This document shows, piece by piece, positions 1 through 9,269 of a stretch of 25,164 bases of DNA. Both the position numbers and the translations under genes were made by a program. The notes beneath the pieces are model-generated. The model was not told where the DNA came from. It was given only the letters and a program-made list of their open reading frames with translations, and searched no databases. Position 1 is the stretch's first letter. The number at the start of each line of letters is the position of its first letter. Source of the stretch: a virus; IMG/VR virus record IMGVR_UViG_3300027801_000149, positions 1-25,164 of that record; one strand, given 5' to 3'.

Positions 1-1
1 A

Positions 2-1051
2 CAGTATGATGTTGAGCTTGCTGCTAATACTTCAGGTAATGGAGCTGTTGAAATAGCTCATGTTACTACCGGTGGAACAAATTATAAGTTCGAAACGGGA
101 GCAGTACAATCAGGATATGTAGAAACCACTACTACCGCTAAAATTGTAGGATCCGGCCTAGCAACAGACGACCTTGTTGATAGTGATATCTTTTTCACAT
201 CAGATGGAGGAAGTGGATCTACGGGTCTCGGAGGAAGAATTACAGCCTATGATGCTGCTACTCAAGTAGTAACTTGGACACCCGCACTTGACGGTGCTGT
301 AGTTCCAGCAGATGCAGATGGATATTCTGTCGGACCCGCTGTTACTATTACGGGTGATGGACACGGTGCTAATGTTAGAACTACTAATACTGTATCCGGA
401 GTTATCGGAGATGTGGTTGTTGTAGCAGGAGGAAATAATTATGGAAACGCAGTAGCCACTCTTTCATCAAATGGTGGAGCCGGTGGAGCAATTGATCCTA
501 TTATCGGGCCAAGAGGTGGTCACGGTGATGATGCAGTTGAAGAACTTGGCGGATTTTTCGTAATGGTTAATAGCCGTTTAGAATATGGAGAATCTGGTAA
601 CTTCACTACTAATAACGATTTCCGTAAGATCGGACTTTTGGCACAACCAAATTATGCCAATGGTGATGTTTCTACCGCAACAATTATAGACCAAGCAGTA
701 ACATTTACTATACAAACTTGGAATAGTACTGCGTTTGCAGAAGATGAGGTAGTTACCGGTGCACTTTCGGGAGCACAAGGTAGAGTAATTGATTTTAAGG
801 GTAATACTACTATTAGATTAGTAGATGTTACTATGGGATCAAGTACTACCGCAGGATATGACAGTATTACAGGATCATTCCGTGCAAATGAAACAATCAC
901 TGCACCAAGTGGAGCTCAAGCTAATACTTCAGCTGTAGTAGGTGGAGATTTGGAAAGGTTTTCCGGAGATGTTCTCTATATTGAAAACCGTTCACCAGTA
1001 ACAAGAGCTGATGACCAAATCGAAGATGTGAAACTGATAATTGAATTTTAA
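2..1051 (+). CDS. gp8: Baseplate wedge subunit gp8, 5' end missing
   Basis: The frame is open from base 2 to the TAA at 1049-1051, giving 349 visible residues; the start lies upstream of the window. In T4, gp8 is a baseplate wedge protein that joins gp10, gp7 and gp6 in the outer baseplate. The call rests on the glycine-rich stretch with GPRGGHG and ELGGFFVMVNSRLEYGE (about nt 500-590) and on the C-terminus, where YIENRSPVTRADDQIED is followed by a short LIIEF tail; both are typical of T4-like gp8. Between them (about nt 727-951) sits a doublet of the form xxEVVTGxLSGAxG ... ANETITxPSGA, which also appears in other structural proteins of this window and probably makes the protein longer than T4 gp8 (334 residues). 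A giant baseplate-type protein follows 49 nt downstream, as expected for a baseplate region. Family assignment is strong; the role is by homology. Confidence 0.85.
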   Translation, partial: QYDVELAANTSGNGAVEIAHVTTGGTNYKFETGAVQSGYVETTTTAKIVGSGLATDDLVDSDIFFTSDGGSGSTGLGGRITAYDAATQVVTWTPALDGAVVPADADGYSVGPAVTITGDGHGANVRTTNTVSGVIGDVVVVAGGNNYGNAVATLSSNGGAGGAIDPIIGPRGGHGDDAVEELGGFFVMVNSRLEYGESGNFTTNNDFRKIGLLAQPNYANGDVSTATIIDQAVTFTIQTWNSTAFAEDEVVTGALSGAQGRVIDFKGNTTIRLVDVTMGSSTTAGYDSITGSFRANETITAPSGAQANTSAVVGGDLERFSGDVLYIENRSPVTRADDQIEDVKLIIEF

Positions 1052-1100
1052 TGAATTTGTGACAATTTAATTAAAATATTATTAATTTAGGAATACTTAA

Positions 1101-4100
1101 ATGCCATTATCTACTAATTTTAATGTTACGCCGTATTATGATGATTATGATGAAACCAAAGGATATTATCGCATACTTTTTAAGCCAGGTTATGGAATCC
1201 AAGCGAGGGAGCTAACCCAATTACAAACTGCTTTACAAAAGCAAATAGAACGGGTTGGTGCTCACAGTTTTAAAAATGGTAGTAAAGTTCTAGGTGGAGA
1301 CATAACATTAGATACGGATGTACATTCGCTTCAACTAGAGATGCAATATCTCGGCACTAATATAAATGCCGCGTCCTTTATAGGAAAAACTGTTATAGGT
1401 GAAACCTCTAATGCAAGAGGAAGGATTGTAGCGTCTCAGGCACCTACTAATCTGTTACAACCTATTTTAATGTTTCACTATTTGGGTGGTGATATTTTTG
1501 TTGACGGCGAAATAGTACAAGATGAAGTTGTAGCTCCAGCTGAATCAGAAGTCTATGCAACAACTGTTAGTCTAGACGGACCCTCCGCTATGTCTAATGC
1601 TGTTGCAAACGGCTCTGTTGTTAGTATTGATAATGGTGTTTTCTTCCTTGATGGTAATTTTGTTCTTTGTGTTGCAAATACTCTAATTCTAGATACTGCT
1701 AATACTACACCTTCTGGCAGAATTGGATTAGAAATAGCAGAAACAGTTAAAACAAGTGATGATGATATGTCATTATTAGATCCTGCAGATGGATCTTTTA
1801 ACTATGCTGCACCTGGTGCAACTCGACTTGATATAGCATTATCTTTGGTTAAAAAAGAAATTGATCTTGCCGATCCAATCGCAGCTGTTGCTGATCCAAA
1901 TTTTATACAATTATTAAAAATTGTTGATGGAATTAAACATCAAGCGGTTGAATATCCTATCTATACCGCAATTGAAAAAACCCTTACTAAAAAAGCACAT
2001 CAAAAATCAGGTGACTTTACTATAACGCCTTTTGACCTGAAATTGGAACCAAATAGAGGATTATCAGGAGAAACTGCAAATGCAGGACTTGCTGGAACAA
2101 GTGTATATGGAAATAATACACGGTTTACTACAGAGTTGAATATAGGTGATAAAATTTATCTGGGGTCTAATGTCACATGTGCTGAAGTTAGTACAATAGC
2201 AAATAATTCAAGATTAACAGTTACTTCTACACTTGATGCTGGAACATCCGGATTAAAAATTTATAATGAATCCGAAATTCAAGCAGGAGTAAGTTCAGGA
2301 AAAGCACAAATTGATGGTTATGAATATGAAAGTGTCTCTACTAAATTTCTTGATATTGATAAAGGTCGTGATACTGATATAGATTCTGATTATGGTATTG
2401 GAGTTGAAGTCGGAAATTATGTTGTAGTTGATAATATGAATAAATTTTTTGATGTTGGTACACACGAAATACTTCATTTACATAATGTAAAATCTGTAAA
2501 TATTAATGTAACAAGTAATACAGAATATTTGGCAACTCAAACTGGTACCGCAAGAGTCCGTAGTTTAAAATGGGATTCTTCTACTGGAAATACATCAGCT
2601 TCCGATTCAAATCATTCAAATTATAGAACATATCTTTATGATATTGATACTTCTAATTCAGTTGGAGGTACAGTTGGAGCTGGAAATGCAGACAAAACAA
2701 TAGTTCAACTAGATACCGCATCTACTTCTTATGTGAATAATACCTATCTTGGATCAACTATTACTGTTAATACTGTTAATGGAATTGATAGTACTAGTGA
2801 CCTTAGATCAATAGATACATATGTCTCTAATTCTACGGGACATTGGGCTACTGTTAATTCGGCAATTTCTCAAGCCACTATTACGAATAGTACTTATGAT
2901 ATAGCATTTACTATCGCAGATACTCAATCAATCACAGTTGCAGAATATTCAATAACTCTTCCAGGTGCTGCTGCTACTATAAATTCTTATGCTGATATTG
3001 CATCCACAGGAAAAGTTGGTGGAGTTGATACTGGAAAATGTTTATTAAATGATTCAAATATAAATTCTTTAGTTTACTCATTGCCACAAAGTCCCGTTAA
3101 AGCAACGGTGATAACAGCAAATACGGTAGACTATATGTTTAAACTAGTCCAAACAAATCTTACTTCTGATGCTGCAGGTAAATTTACAATAACTTTATCA
3201 AATCCTAATTATGAATTTCTTCCAAAATCTGGAACATTAACTCATAAACAAGCACGAGAAGGATATATTGTAGTTGTTAAGGAAGCTGATGGAGGAACAG
3301 TAACTACTGCACAAACATTTGTTAATGCAGTATCTTCAGGTACTTCTATTCCTAGTAATGATAGCGCAATAGCAAGAGATTTAATTGATGGTGAATGGTT
3401 AGACCTTGGTGCCCAAGATGACGCTGCTGCTTCTATTAGACCTGTTGCCGTCGCTGTAGATAAACATACAGTAGAAATACATTGTAATACTTCTTCTGCA
3501 TTTACCGCAGATATTATATATTGTGCTTCAAGTTCTACAACAAGAAAAGAGCCGGGTCCAAGAACAAAATCTTTAGTCTCAGGTAACGGTTCTCATTTAG
3601 GTTCTTATGCAGCCGGACTTCCCGTAACAGATTTAAATAGTGGACAATTTTATTTCACAGCTCCTAATTTAACACAAACTGCTACGGATGAACTTGTTGT
3701 TTCAGATGCATTTAATTTAGTAAAAGTTGTTGATTCTGGAGTAGAATCTATTCCAGTAACAAATACAATGATGACTTTATCTGCACATGATATTACTCAC
3801 ATGTACGAATTTGATACAGGTCAAAGAGATGGTTTTTATGATCATGCAAATATTAAATTGAAAGCTGGTTATCCTGGCCCTATTGGACAAATGGTATGTG
3901 TGGTGGATTATTTTGAATGGGATGGAGCAGTGGGATATCATTCAGTCGATTCTTATCCTACAGCCGGAGTATGGAATCAAAAAGATGTCGCAAGTACGAA
4001 ACCATTTGATTATACGACAATACCAGAATTTACTAGTCCTTCATCAGGTGAGACATTTAAACTAAGAGACTGTATAGATTTAAGACCCCGAAGAGAAAAT

Positions 4101-7100
4101 GAATCTAATGATTTTAGAGCAAATACTGCTGCACTTGAAGCAATACCAACTCCTTTACCAAGTGGTACGTTAACGGCTGATGTTCAGTATTATCTTCCCA
4201 GAGTAGATAAAATCACATTAACTAAAGATCGAAAATTTAAAATTTTAAAAGGTACACCTTCATTAAATCCTGTGACACCTCCTGATGATGAAGATTCAAT
4301 GACATTGTATTCATTAAATATTCCAGCATATACTTTTAATCTTTCTGATGTAATTACACGATATGTTGATAATAAACCATTTTCTATGCGTGATATTGGT
4401 AAATTAGAAAAACGAATCGAAAGATTAGAATATTGTACTTCATTATCTTTATTAGAAAAAGAAACTGCAGCAAGGAGTTTTTCTACCAGTCAGGGAATTG
4501 CATTTAAAAATGGAATATTAATAGATTCATTTAGCGGCCATTCTGTTGGAGATGTTTTAAATGATGATTATAATATTTCAGTAGAATATGCGTCTAAAGA
4601 AATGCGACCGGGATATTATTATGATAATCATAAATTTACGTATGATGTGTCATATAGTAATAACGTGACAAAAACTGGAGATTTAATTACTCTTCCTTAT
4701 ACTGATGTAGATTTTATACAACAACCCATGTCAAGTAATACAGTTGTAACAAATCCATTTAATATTGTTACCTTTGTAGGAAACTTAAAAACATATCCAT
4801 CATCAGATGTTTGGTTTTCTCAAAATGCTAGACCTGAGATTGTGACAAATCTAGAAGGACAACATGATAATTGGAAATTAAGTGGAGGAAGAAAAGGTTT
4901 TGGTTCGCAATTCAATGATTGGGAAACAAATTGGAAAGGTATAGAAAAAACTGAACCCCCTATTCTAGGAACAGAATCTAACGGAAAGACTTATGAAGAA
5001 AAAAGGATGACCGCAGAATTAGATGATGCTAAAACACGAATAGGTATACAACCTACACCACCAGATGCCATTCTTAAAACTGTAGGAAAGAAAATCGTTG
5101 ATACTACAGTTAGACCTTATATAAATGGACAAAGAATACAATTTCTTGCAAAAGGATTACGTCCTCTTACAAATGTATATACATTTTTTGGTTCAACTGA
5201 TGTTGGAGCAAGTACACGACCCGCGACATCACTACTTCTAGGAAGTATAGATGGTACATTTGAAGTGGGTGAAACACTTGTTGATACGGCAAATAATCAT
5301 AGTACAATTTTAATGACAACGGATGTAGTTTCTAATGTAGCTACAGTTTTGATTTCTAATGTATCTGGTAATGTTTCTTCTACTACAGCAAGTCCTTATG
5401 GTGCTGCAAATGGAATGACTATTGGTACAAGAGAAGTAATGGCTGATACTATTGGAGATGTAACTCATGTATTTGCTACAGGAAATACTATTACGGGTGG
5501 TACAAGTGCCGCGACTGCAACTATTACACTCTCTTCAAAATACTCTCTTGGTGCAGCTAATGGTATTATGAGAACAGATAAAAATGGTCAAATGGCCGGA
5601 GAAGTATTCATAGAAGATGGTGTATTTAGAACAGGAGATAATCTTCTTAGAATTACAGATAGTAGTTTAGACAATGTTGCTGCTACTGTCGCAGTAGCTG
5701 AAACAAAATGGTCAGCTAAAGGTGTATTAGATTCTCATTCAGCAGAATATGTTTCTACAAGAGAGGCAATTATTCGTAGAGAAGTAGCAAATGAAGAAAA
5801 ACTTTTCACCGATACTACTGTTCGAGAAACAGAAAAAACAAATTGGTTAAATCCTATAGCACAAACATTTTTTGTAGATCCACAGAATTTTCCAAAAGGA
5901 ATATTCATAAGAAGCGTTGATTTATTTTTCTCTGCAAAAGATGTATATTTACCTATAACTTTACAAGTAAGACCGGTTGTTAATGGATTTCCAAGTTCTT
6001 CTAAAATATTACCATTTAGTGAAGTAACATTAACTCCAGAATTTGTTAATGTTAATGCAATAGCAAATTCAGCATCTGCTTTGACTTATACAACATTTAC
6101 ATTTGAATCTCCAGTTTATTTGGCACCAAATGAGTATTCTCTTGTAGTAGGAACAAATAGTACAGATTATAAATTACATTTGGCGGAAGAAGGTTTTACT
6201 GCTATCGGAACAGATGATACTAAAATTTCTAAACCGAGTTTTATAGGTTCACTTTATAGACCACAAAATTCAAATTGGTGGGGAACTAATCTAGATGAAT
6301 ATTTAACATTTAGGATGAAGCGTGCAGATTTTACAATAGGTGCTGGTGGAAACACCAATTTCGCAAAAATGGTTGTACATTGCAACGGTGCTTATGGAAA
6401 TACATCAAACGTAGAAATGGATTATTTTAATGTTGGTACTTCAACATTAGATTTTAGTGATACAGAATCAACTTGGAAATATGTTGCTTCTAATAATTCT
6501 TTTACTATGAATGATGTTCTAGAAGCTACCGCAACTTGGACGGAATTTACTCCTAATAAAAATCATAAATTGATAGACAGAAAGAGACTTGTTGCTACCT
6601 CTAATGGTACATTTAGAGTAAGAACAGAAATGATATCAGCAAATTCTCATGTTTCTCCTACAGTAGACCTTGATAGATTAAATGTGACTTCTGTACATAA
6701 TATCGTTGATAATGGAGAGTTATCAAATAAAGATATAACAGTAATGACTAGAGGATCAGGATATGAAAATGTGGAACCACAATTTGTCACTGCTGTATTA
6801 ACTGATGGAGGAACAGAAAACGTTGCTTCATTAAATGTTCATGTTTCTGTATCAATGAATGTAAATTCAAATTCAACTACAGTAACTAGTGGAAATACTT
6901 CATATACTGTTGATGCTGGAAATCCTGGCCAATTTATTGTGGGTGAAGCAGTAATGGCGAATACTGCCGCAGATGTTAATGCGAATAATAGTGGTATTTA
7001 CGGAGTTATAGATTCTGTAACATATTTAGATGGGGATTCTGCTGCAAATACTGCTACTGTTACTATTAAAACAAGTGCGAATAATCAAGGAGTTTTTGGT

Positions 7101-7733
7101 AATGGTATATTAATTTGGGCCAATCCAAATGCACAGACAAATGCTGCGACAGGATTAGAGACATCATGTAGTAATACCAAGATGCAAGTATTGATATCAA
7201 ATGGTTATGTTTCAAATGTTGTAGTAGTTGATACAGGAACAGGATATACAAAAAATCCATCAATTAGCATTTCGGGATTAACTCCTGTTGTGGGATCTAT
7301 TAATGCCGCAGTACAATGTACAGGAGAGGAAAGAAATAGTGGAGGCCCAATGCTTTCTAAATATATTTCTCGTAGAGTAACCCTTAAAGATGGATTTGAT
7401 GCTTCTGACATGAAAGTAGTATTAAGTGCTTATAAGCCAAAAGGTACTGATATTCATGTTTATTTCAAGCCTCAATCAGCTTCAGATCCAGAAAAATTTG
7501 ATTTAAAAAATTATATATTGATGGAACAAGAGACAAGTCCAGGAACTTTCTCTAAGGGTAAAAATGATTTTCAAGAATTTGTTTATAAAACAGCAAATGA
7601 AAACTCAAATTATACCTCAAATAATGCACTATATGAAACGTTCAAAACCTTTTCAATAAAAGTTGCATTTGTAGCCAACACCACTTATGATATGCCAAGA
7701 GTAAAAGACTTAAGAGCAATAGCATTAGATTAA
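1101..7733 (+). CDS. Giant virion structural protein, DUF4815-like, probably baseplate/tail periphery
   Basis: This 2210-residue protein is the largest in the window. Its N-terminus (PYYDDYDETKGYYRILFKPG, then QARELTQLQTALQKQIERVG) matches the DUF4815-type structural proteins of marine T4-like phages, which lie next to baseplate genes. The middle is a long run of Thr/Ser/Asn-rich beta segments. A predicted helical stretch around residues 1095-1125 (IGKLEKRIERLEYCTSL) could be a short coiled coil. Several units of the FxxGExxxxxxSxA type occur (about nt 1360-1560, 5240-5350, 5460-5700, 6925-7075). The C-terminus (IHVYFKPQ ... FKTFSIKVAFVAN ... PRVKDLRAIALD) is a conserved ending seen in large marine phage structural proteins. 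The start has an AGGA sequence upstream (about 1089). It is most likely a baseplate-attached arm or outer wedge component taking the place of T4 gp9/gp10; that placement is inference from gene order. Confidence 0.75.
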   Translation: MPLSTNFNVTPYYDDYDETKGYYRILFKPGYGIQARELTQLQTALQKQIERVGAHSFKNGSKVLGGDITLDTDVHSLQLEMQYLGTNINAASFIGKTVIGETSNARGRIVASQAPTNLLQPILMFHYLGGDIFVDGEIVQDEVVAPAESEVYATTVSLDGPSAMSNAVANGSVVSIDNGVFFLDGNFVLCVANTLILDTANTTPSGRIGLEIAETVKTSDDDMSLLDPADGSFNYAAPGATRLDIALSLVKKEIDLADPIAAVADPNFIQLLKIVDGIKHQAVEYPIYTAIEKTLTKKAHQKSGDFTITPFDLKLEPNRGLSGETANAGLAGTSVYGNNTRFTTELNIGDKIYLGSNVTCAEVSTIANNSRLTVTSTLDAGTSGLKIYNESEIQAGVSSGKAQIDGYEYESVSTKFLDIDKGRDTDIDSDYGIGVEVGNYVVVDNMNKFFDVGTHEILHLHNVKSVNINVTSNTEYLATQTGTARVRSLKWDSSTGNTSASDSNHSNYRTYLYDIDTSNSVGGTVGAGNADKTIVQLDTASTSYVNNTYLGSTITVNTVNGIDSTSDLRSIDTYVSNSTGHWATVNSAISQATITNSTYDIAFTIADTQSITVAEYSITLPGAAATINSYADIASTGKVGGVDTGKCLLNDSNINSLVYSLPQSPVKATVITANTVDYMFKLVQTNLTSDAAGKFTITLSNPNYEFLPKSGTLTHKQAREGYIVVVKEADGGTVTTAQTFVNAVSSGTSIPSNDSAIARDLIDGEWLDLGAQDDAAASIRPVAVAVDKHTVEIHCNTSSAFTADIIYCASSSTTRKEPGPRTKSLVSGNGSHLGSYAAGLPVTDLNSGQFYFTAPNLTQTATDELVVSDAFNLVKVVDSGVESIPVTNTMMTLSAHDITHMYEFDTGQRDGFYDHANIKLKAGYPGPIGQMVCVVDYFEWDGAVGYHSVDSYPTAGVWNQKDVASTKPFDYTTIPEFTSPSSGETFKLRDCIDLRPRRENESNDFRANTAALEAIPTPLPSGTLTADVQYYLPRVDKITLTKDRKFKILKGTPSLNPVTPPDDEDSMTLYSLNIPAYTFNLSDVITRYVDNKPFSMRDIGKLEKRIERLEYCTSLSLLEKETAARSFSTSQGIAFKNGILIDSFSGHSVGDVLNDDYNISVEYASKEMRPGYYYDNHKFTYDVSYSNNVTKTGDLITLPYTDVDFIQQPMSSNTVVTNPFNIVTFVGNLKTYPSSDVWFSQNARPEIVTNLEGQHDNWKLSGGRKGFGSQFNDWETNWKGIEKTEPPILGTESNGKTYEEKRMTAELDDAKTRIGIQPTPPDAILKTVGKKIVDTTVRPYINGQRIQFLAKGLRPLTNVYTFFGSTDVGASTRPATSLLLGSIDGTFEVGETLVDTANNHSTILMTTDVVSNVATVLISNVSGNVSSTTASPYGAANGMTIGTREVMADTIGDVTHVFATGNTITGGTSAATATITLSSKYSLGAANGIMRTDKNGQMAGEVFIEDGVFRTGDNLLRITDSSLDNVAATVAVAETKWSAKGVLDSHSAEYVSTREAIIRREVANEEKLFTDTTVRETEKTNWLNPIAQTFFVDPQNFPKGIFIRSVDLFFSAKDVYLPITLQVRPVVNGFPSSSKILPFSEVTLTPEFVNVNAIANSASALTYTTFTFESPVYLAPNEYSLVVGTNSTDYKLHLAEEGFTAIGTDDTKISKPSFIGSLYRPQNSNWWGTNLDEYLTFRMKRADFTIGAGGNTNFAKMVVHCNGAYGNTSNVEMDYFNVGTSTLDFSDTESTWKYVASNNSFTMNDVLEATATWTEFTPNKNHKLIDRKRLVATSNGTFRVRTEMISANSHVSPTVDLDRLNVTSVHNIVDNGELSNKDITVMTRGSGYENVEPQFVTAVLTDGGTENVASLNVHVSVSMNVNSNSTTVTSGNTSYTVDAGNPGQFIVGEAVMANTAADVNANNSGIYGVIDSVTYLDGDSAANTATVTIKTSANNQGVFGNGILIWANPNAQTNAATGLETSCSNTKMQVLISNGYVSNVVVVDTGTGYTKNPSISISGLTPVVGSINAAVQCTGEERNSGGPMLSKYISRRVTLKDGFDASDMKVVLSAYKPKGTDIHVYFKPQSASDPEKFDLKNYILMEQETSPGTFSKGKNDFQEFVYKTANENSNYTSNNALYETFKTFSIKVAFVANTTYDMPRVKDLRAIALD

Positions 7734-7737
7734 AAAC

Positions 7738-7962
7738 ATGGGAAAACAAATACAAACAGACGATCCAAGATTTGTTAGAGATGTGGAATCCAAAGCCTTA
7801 TTGAGTACAGATCATAATGCTTTACAACAACATAGACAAGAACGCGTATATTTTGAGAACCAACGGAGAGACATAAATATAATGAAAGATCAAATAGAAC
7901 ATTTAACAAAAGTAACTGAAGAAATGTTAGAAATAAAAACTCTTCTTAGGAATTTCAAATGA
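7738..7962 (+). CDS. Small helical protein between baseplate and fibre genes
   Basis: A 74-residue charged protein beginning four bases after the giant structural gene and ending in an ATGA overlap with the next fibre gene, so the two are probably translationally coupled. No clear Shine-Dalgarno is visible, which suggests reading by coupling from the upstream gene. The second half (DINIMKDQIEHLTKVTEEML and a following hydrophobic-spaced stretch) has regularly spaced I/M/L residues typical of an amphipathic helix or short coiled coil. There is no signal peptide or membrane segment. I do not recognise a named family. Position suggests a minor virion component or a fibre assembly or oligomerisation factor. 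The reading frame is well supported by its tight packing; the function is unknown. Confidence 0.65.
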   Translation: MGKQIQTDDPRFVRDVESKALLSTDHNALQQHRQERVYFENQRRDINIMKDQIEHLTKVTEEMLEIKTLLRNFK

Positions 7963-8651
7963 CAGCAAATGTTGAACTAACGGATACGTTTGGAACTTTC
8001 CGATCTAAAAGTAATGAACTTGTAGCAATGACTCATGATGGAATGAATAATTTCATCAAGGTATTGGATACTACAGACTCAACGAGTAATATTACTGGTT
8101 CGATTGTTACTGCAGGAGGTATTGGAGTAGCTGGAAGTGGAACTATCGGTGGAAATTTTAATGTTCATGGAAATCTCCATGCAAACGGAGCTATTTCAGC
8201 AGATGGAAATTTACAACTTGGGGATGCCGCAACTGATACAGTAACTTTTAGTGCTGATATAAATTCACACATTATACCTGATATCGATGATACTTATGAT
8301 TTAGGTTCATCTGGACAAAAGTGGAAAGACCTTTATGTGGATGGTGTATCTTATCTTGATGCTATAAACCTTAATGGTACTGCAATTTCTGCAACGTCTG
8401 ACCAAATTAATTATAATGTTATTAGTGCATTAGGAACAGCAGAAGTAAGTAAGACTGTTACAAGTGATGCAGCTGGTAATGTTATTTTTGTGGATGGGGC
8501 ATGTAATATAGATATAGCAAGTCATGACGGTACAAATGGATTAAAACTGGGTGGAACACTAGTTACAAAAACAGCTGCTCAGATTAACTCTGCCGCAACA
8601 AATGAGGAAGCGACAGCAGTTGCCGTTTCAATGGCAATAGCATTAGGATAA
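7959..8651 (+). CDS. Tail fibre-like protein (N-terminal paralogue of the S74 fibre at 15053)
   Basis: A 230-residue protein. Residues 1-120 are clearly paralogous to the N-terminus of the fibre at 15053: both start MTANV-LTDTF and share NELxxMT, GMNNFIKVLDT, GGIGV, GNLxxGDAxTDxVTF and ADINSxIIP. This is likely the attachment part. A DLGSSGQKWKDLY unit (residues 114-126) is a common repeat of phage fibres near their distal domains. Residues from about 152 to the end form a small module that recurs as the separate protein at 8691. Unlike its paralogue it has no C-terminal S74 chaperone, so it is either a short fibre or a shortened descendant. Start ATG overlaps the previous stop (ATGA). The fibre call is firm; the partner is unknown. 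Confidence 0.7.
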   Translation: MTANVELTDTFGTFRSKSNELVAMTHDGMNNFIKVLDTTDSTSNITGSIVTAGGIGVAGSGTIGGNFNVHGNLHANGAISADGNLQLGDAATDTVTFSADINSHIIPDIDDTYDLGSSGQKWKDLYVDGVSYLDAINLNGTAISATSDQINYNVISALGTAEVSKTVTSDAAGNVIFVDGACNIDIASHDGTNGLKLGGTLVTKTAAQINSAATNEEATAVAVSMAIALG

Positions 8652-8667
8652 TTTCGTTTAAAAGAAA
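8523..8667 (+). repeat. First copy of a local tandem duplication (fibre 3' end plus remnant of next gene's 5' end)
   Basis: Bases 8523-8572 are identical to 8793-8842 and bases 8607-8652 are identical to 8877-8922, both at a 270-nt offset. Bases 8653-8667 then equal 8944-8958, the early codons of the gene at 8936, at a 291-nt offset. The change in offset is exactly 21 nt: the stretch 8923-8943, carrying the ribosome-binding region and ATG of the downstream gene, is missing from this copy. It reads as an ancestral duplication of a fibre 3' end plus next-gene start, followed by a 21-nt deletion here. Confidence 0.85.
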
Positions 8668-8675
8668 TATAAATA
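8668..8675 (+). promoter_or_regulatory. Putative T4-type late promoter box TATAAATA
   Basis: A perfect match to the T4 late promoter -10 element (recognised in T4 by gp55 with gp33 and the sliding clamp gp45). It sits in the 39-nt gap between the fibre at 7959 and the small gene at 8691, 15 nt before the ATG, giving a very short leader containing AGGA. It lies exactly at the end of the duplicated block. Only three such boxes were found on the + strand in the window. Confidence 0.6.
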
Positions 8676-8690
8676 TAGGAACAACAACTT

Positions 8691-8921
8691 ATGTCACAAG
8701 CAAGAAATATCGCTAATTTTGGTGTACATGCAACTACTCCTGCTGGTGCGGTGACATTCCTAGATGGTGCAACGGATGTAGATATTGCTCAACATGACGG
8801 TACAAATGGATTAAAACTGGGTGGAACACTAGTTACAAAAACTGCAACTGAACTTAATGCCACGGCATCAAATGAAGAAGCGACAGCAGTTGCCGTTTCA
8901 ATGGCAATAGCATTAGGATAA
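8691..8921 (+). CDS. Stand-alone copy of a fibre C-terminal module
   Basis: A 76-residue protein whose body repeats the last ~75 residues of the preceding fibre: QHDGTNGLKLGGTLVTKTA and the last 15 residues (from NEEATAVAVSM to the stop) are identical to it. The N-terminus MSQARNIANFG differs and resembles the opening of small tail proteins in other marine phages. Over parts of the gene the DNA is identical to the upstream copy (50 and 46 nt blocks), while flanking parts are diverged, so the pair looks like old paralogues with recent exchange or duplication. AGGA lies about 12 nt before the ATG and a late promoter box just upstream. It may be a cap or trimerisation module acting beside the fibre at 7959. 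Real expression is likely but unproven. Confidence 0.6.
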   Translation: MSQARNIANFGVHATTPAGAVTFLDGATDVDIAQHDGTNGLKLGGTLVTKTATELNATASNEEATAVAVSMAIALG

Positions 8922-8958
8922 TAAAGGATTAAAAAATGGCAAATTCGTTTAAAAGAAA
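8793..8958 (+). repeat. Second copy of the tandem duplication, with intact downstream gene start
   Basis: This copy keeps the 21 nt (8923-8943) lost from the first copy, so the downstream gene at 8936 has its AAAGGATT ribosome-binding region and ATG. Blocks 8793-8842, 8877-8922 and 8944-8958 match the first copy exactly; 8843-8876 is diverged from 8573-8606. Confidence 0.85.
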
Positions 8959-9268
8959 AACTTCAGCCGGGATTGGAACTGGTTTCATGCCTATAGACAG
9001 TTATACGGTTCCTGGATCGACAGAAGTTACTGTAATTGGAATGACTCTAGCAAATGTCACAGCCAGTCCCATTTTGGCTGATGCATCATTATTTGACGGA
9101 GCATCATATATCTCTATCGTAAAACAGGCCCCTATTCCAGCGGGTGGTGCATTAGTTGTTGTCGGAGGAGATCAAAAACTTGTAATGGAAGCAGGAGATA
9201 GTATGAGAGTTAAATCTGATACCGCATCTTCTATAGATGTAATAATGAGTATTTTGGAGATAACATAA
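8936..9268 (+). CDS. Small beta-rich virion/fibre-associated protein
   Basis: A 110-residue protein with no signal peptide or membrane segment. It is built of alternating short hydrophobic strands: SYTVPGSTEVTVIGMTLAN, then IPAGGALVVVGGDQKLVMEA, then GDSMRVKSDTASSIDVIMS. The last part (KLVxxxGDxxxVxSxxAxxxDVxxS) matches the ending of the 116-residue protein at 12669 (RLVLSGTDALCVATASAADV and VVSYI), so the two are paralogues of a compact beta-sandwich type. Similar small proteins lie among fibre genes in marine T4-like phages. The start has AAAGGA upstream; the gene at 9270 starts two bases after its stop. Its first codons are also present as a startless remnant at 8653-8667. Probably a minor structural or fibre-cap protein; exact role unknown. 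Confidence 0.65.
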   Translation: MANSFKRKTSAGIGTGFMPIDSYTVPGSTEVTVIGMTLANVTASPILADASLFDGASYISIVKQAPIPAGGALVVVGGDQKLVMEAGDSMRVKSDTASSIDVIMSILEIT

Positions 9269-9269
9269 T

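Noticed and set aside
7871-7880. ACATAAATAT as a further late promoter
   Set aside because: It lies inside a coding region, differs from TATAAATA at the first base and has no suitable gene start after it other than coupled ones.
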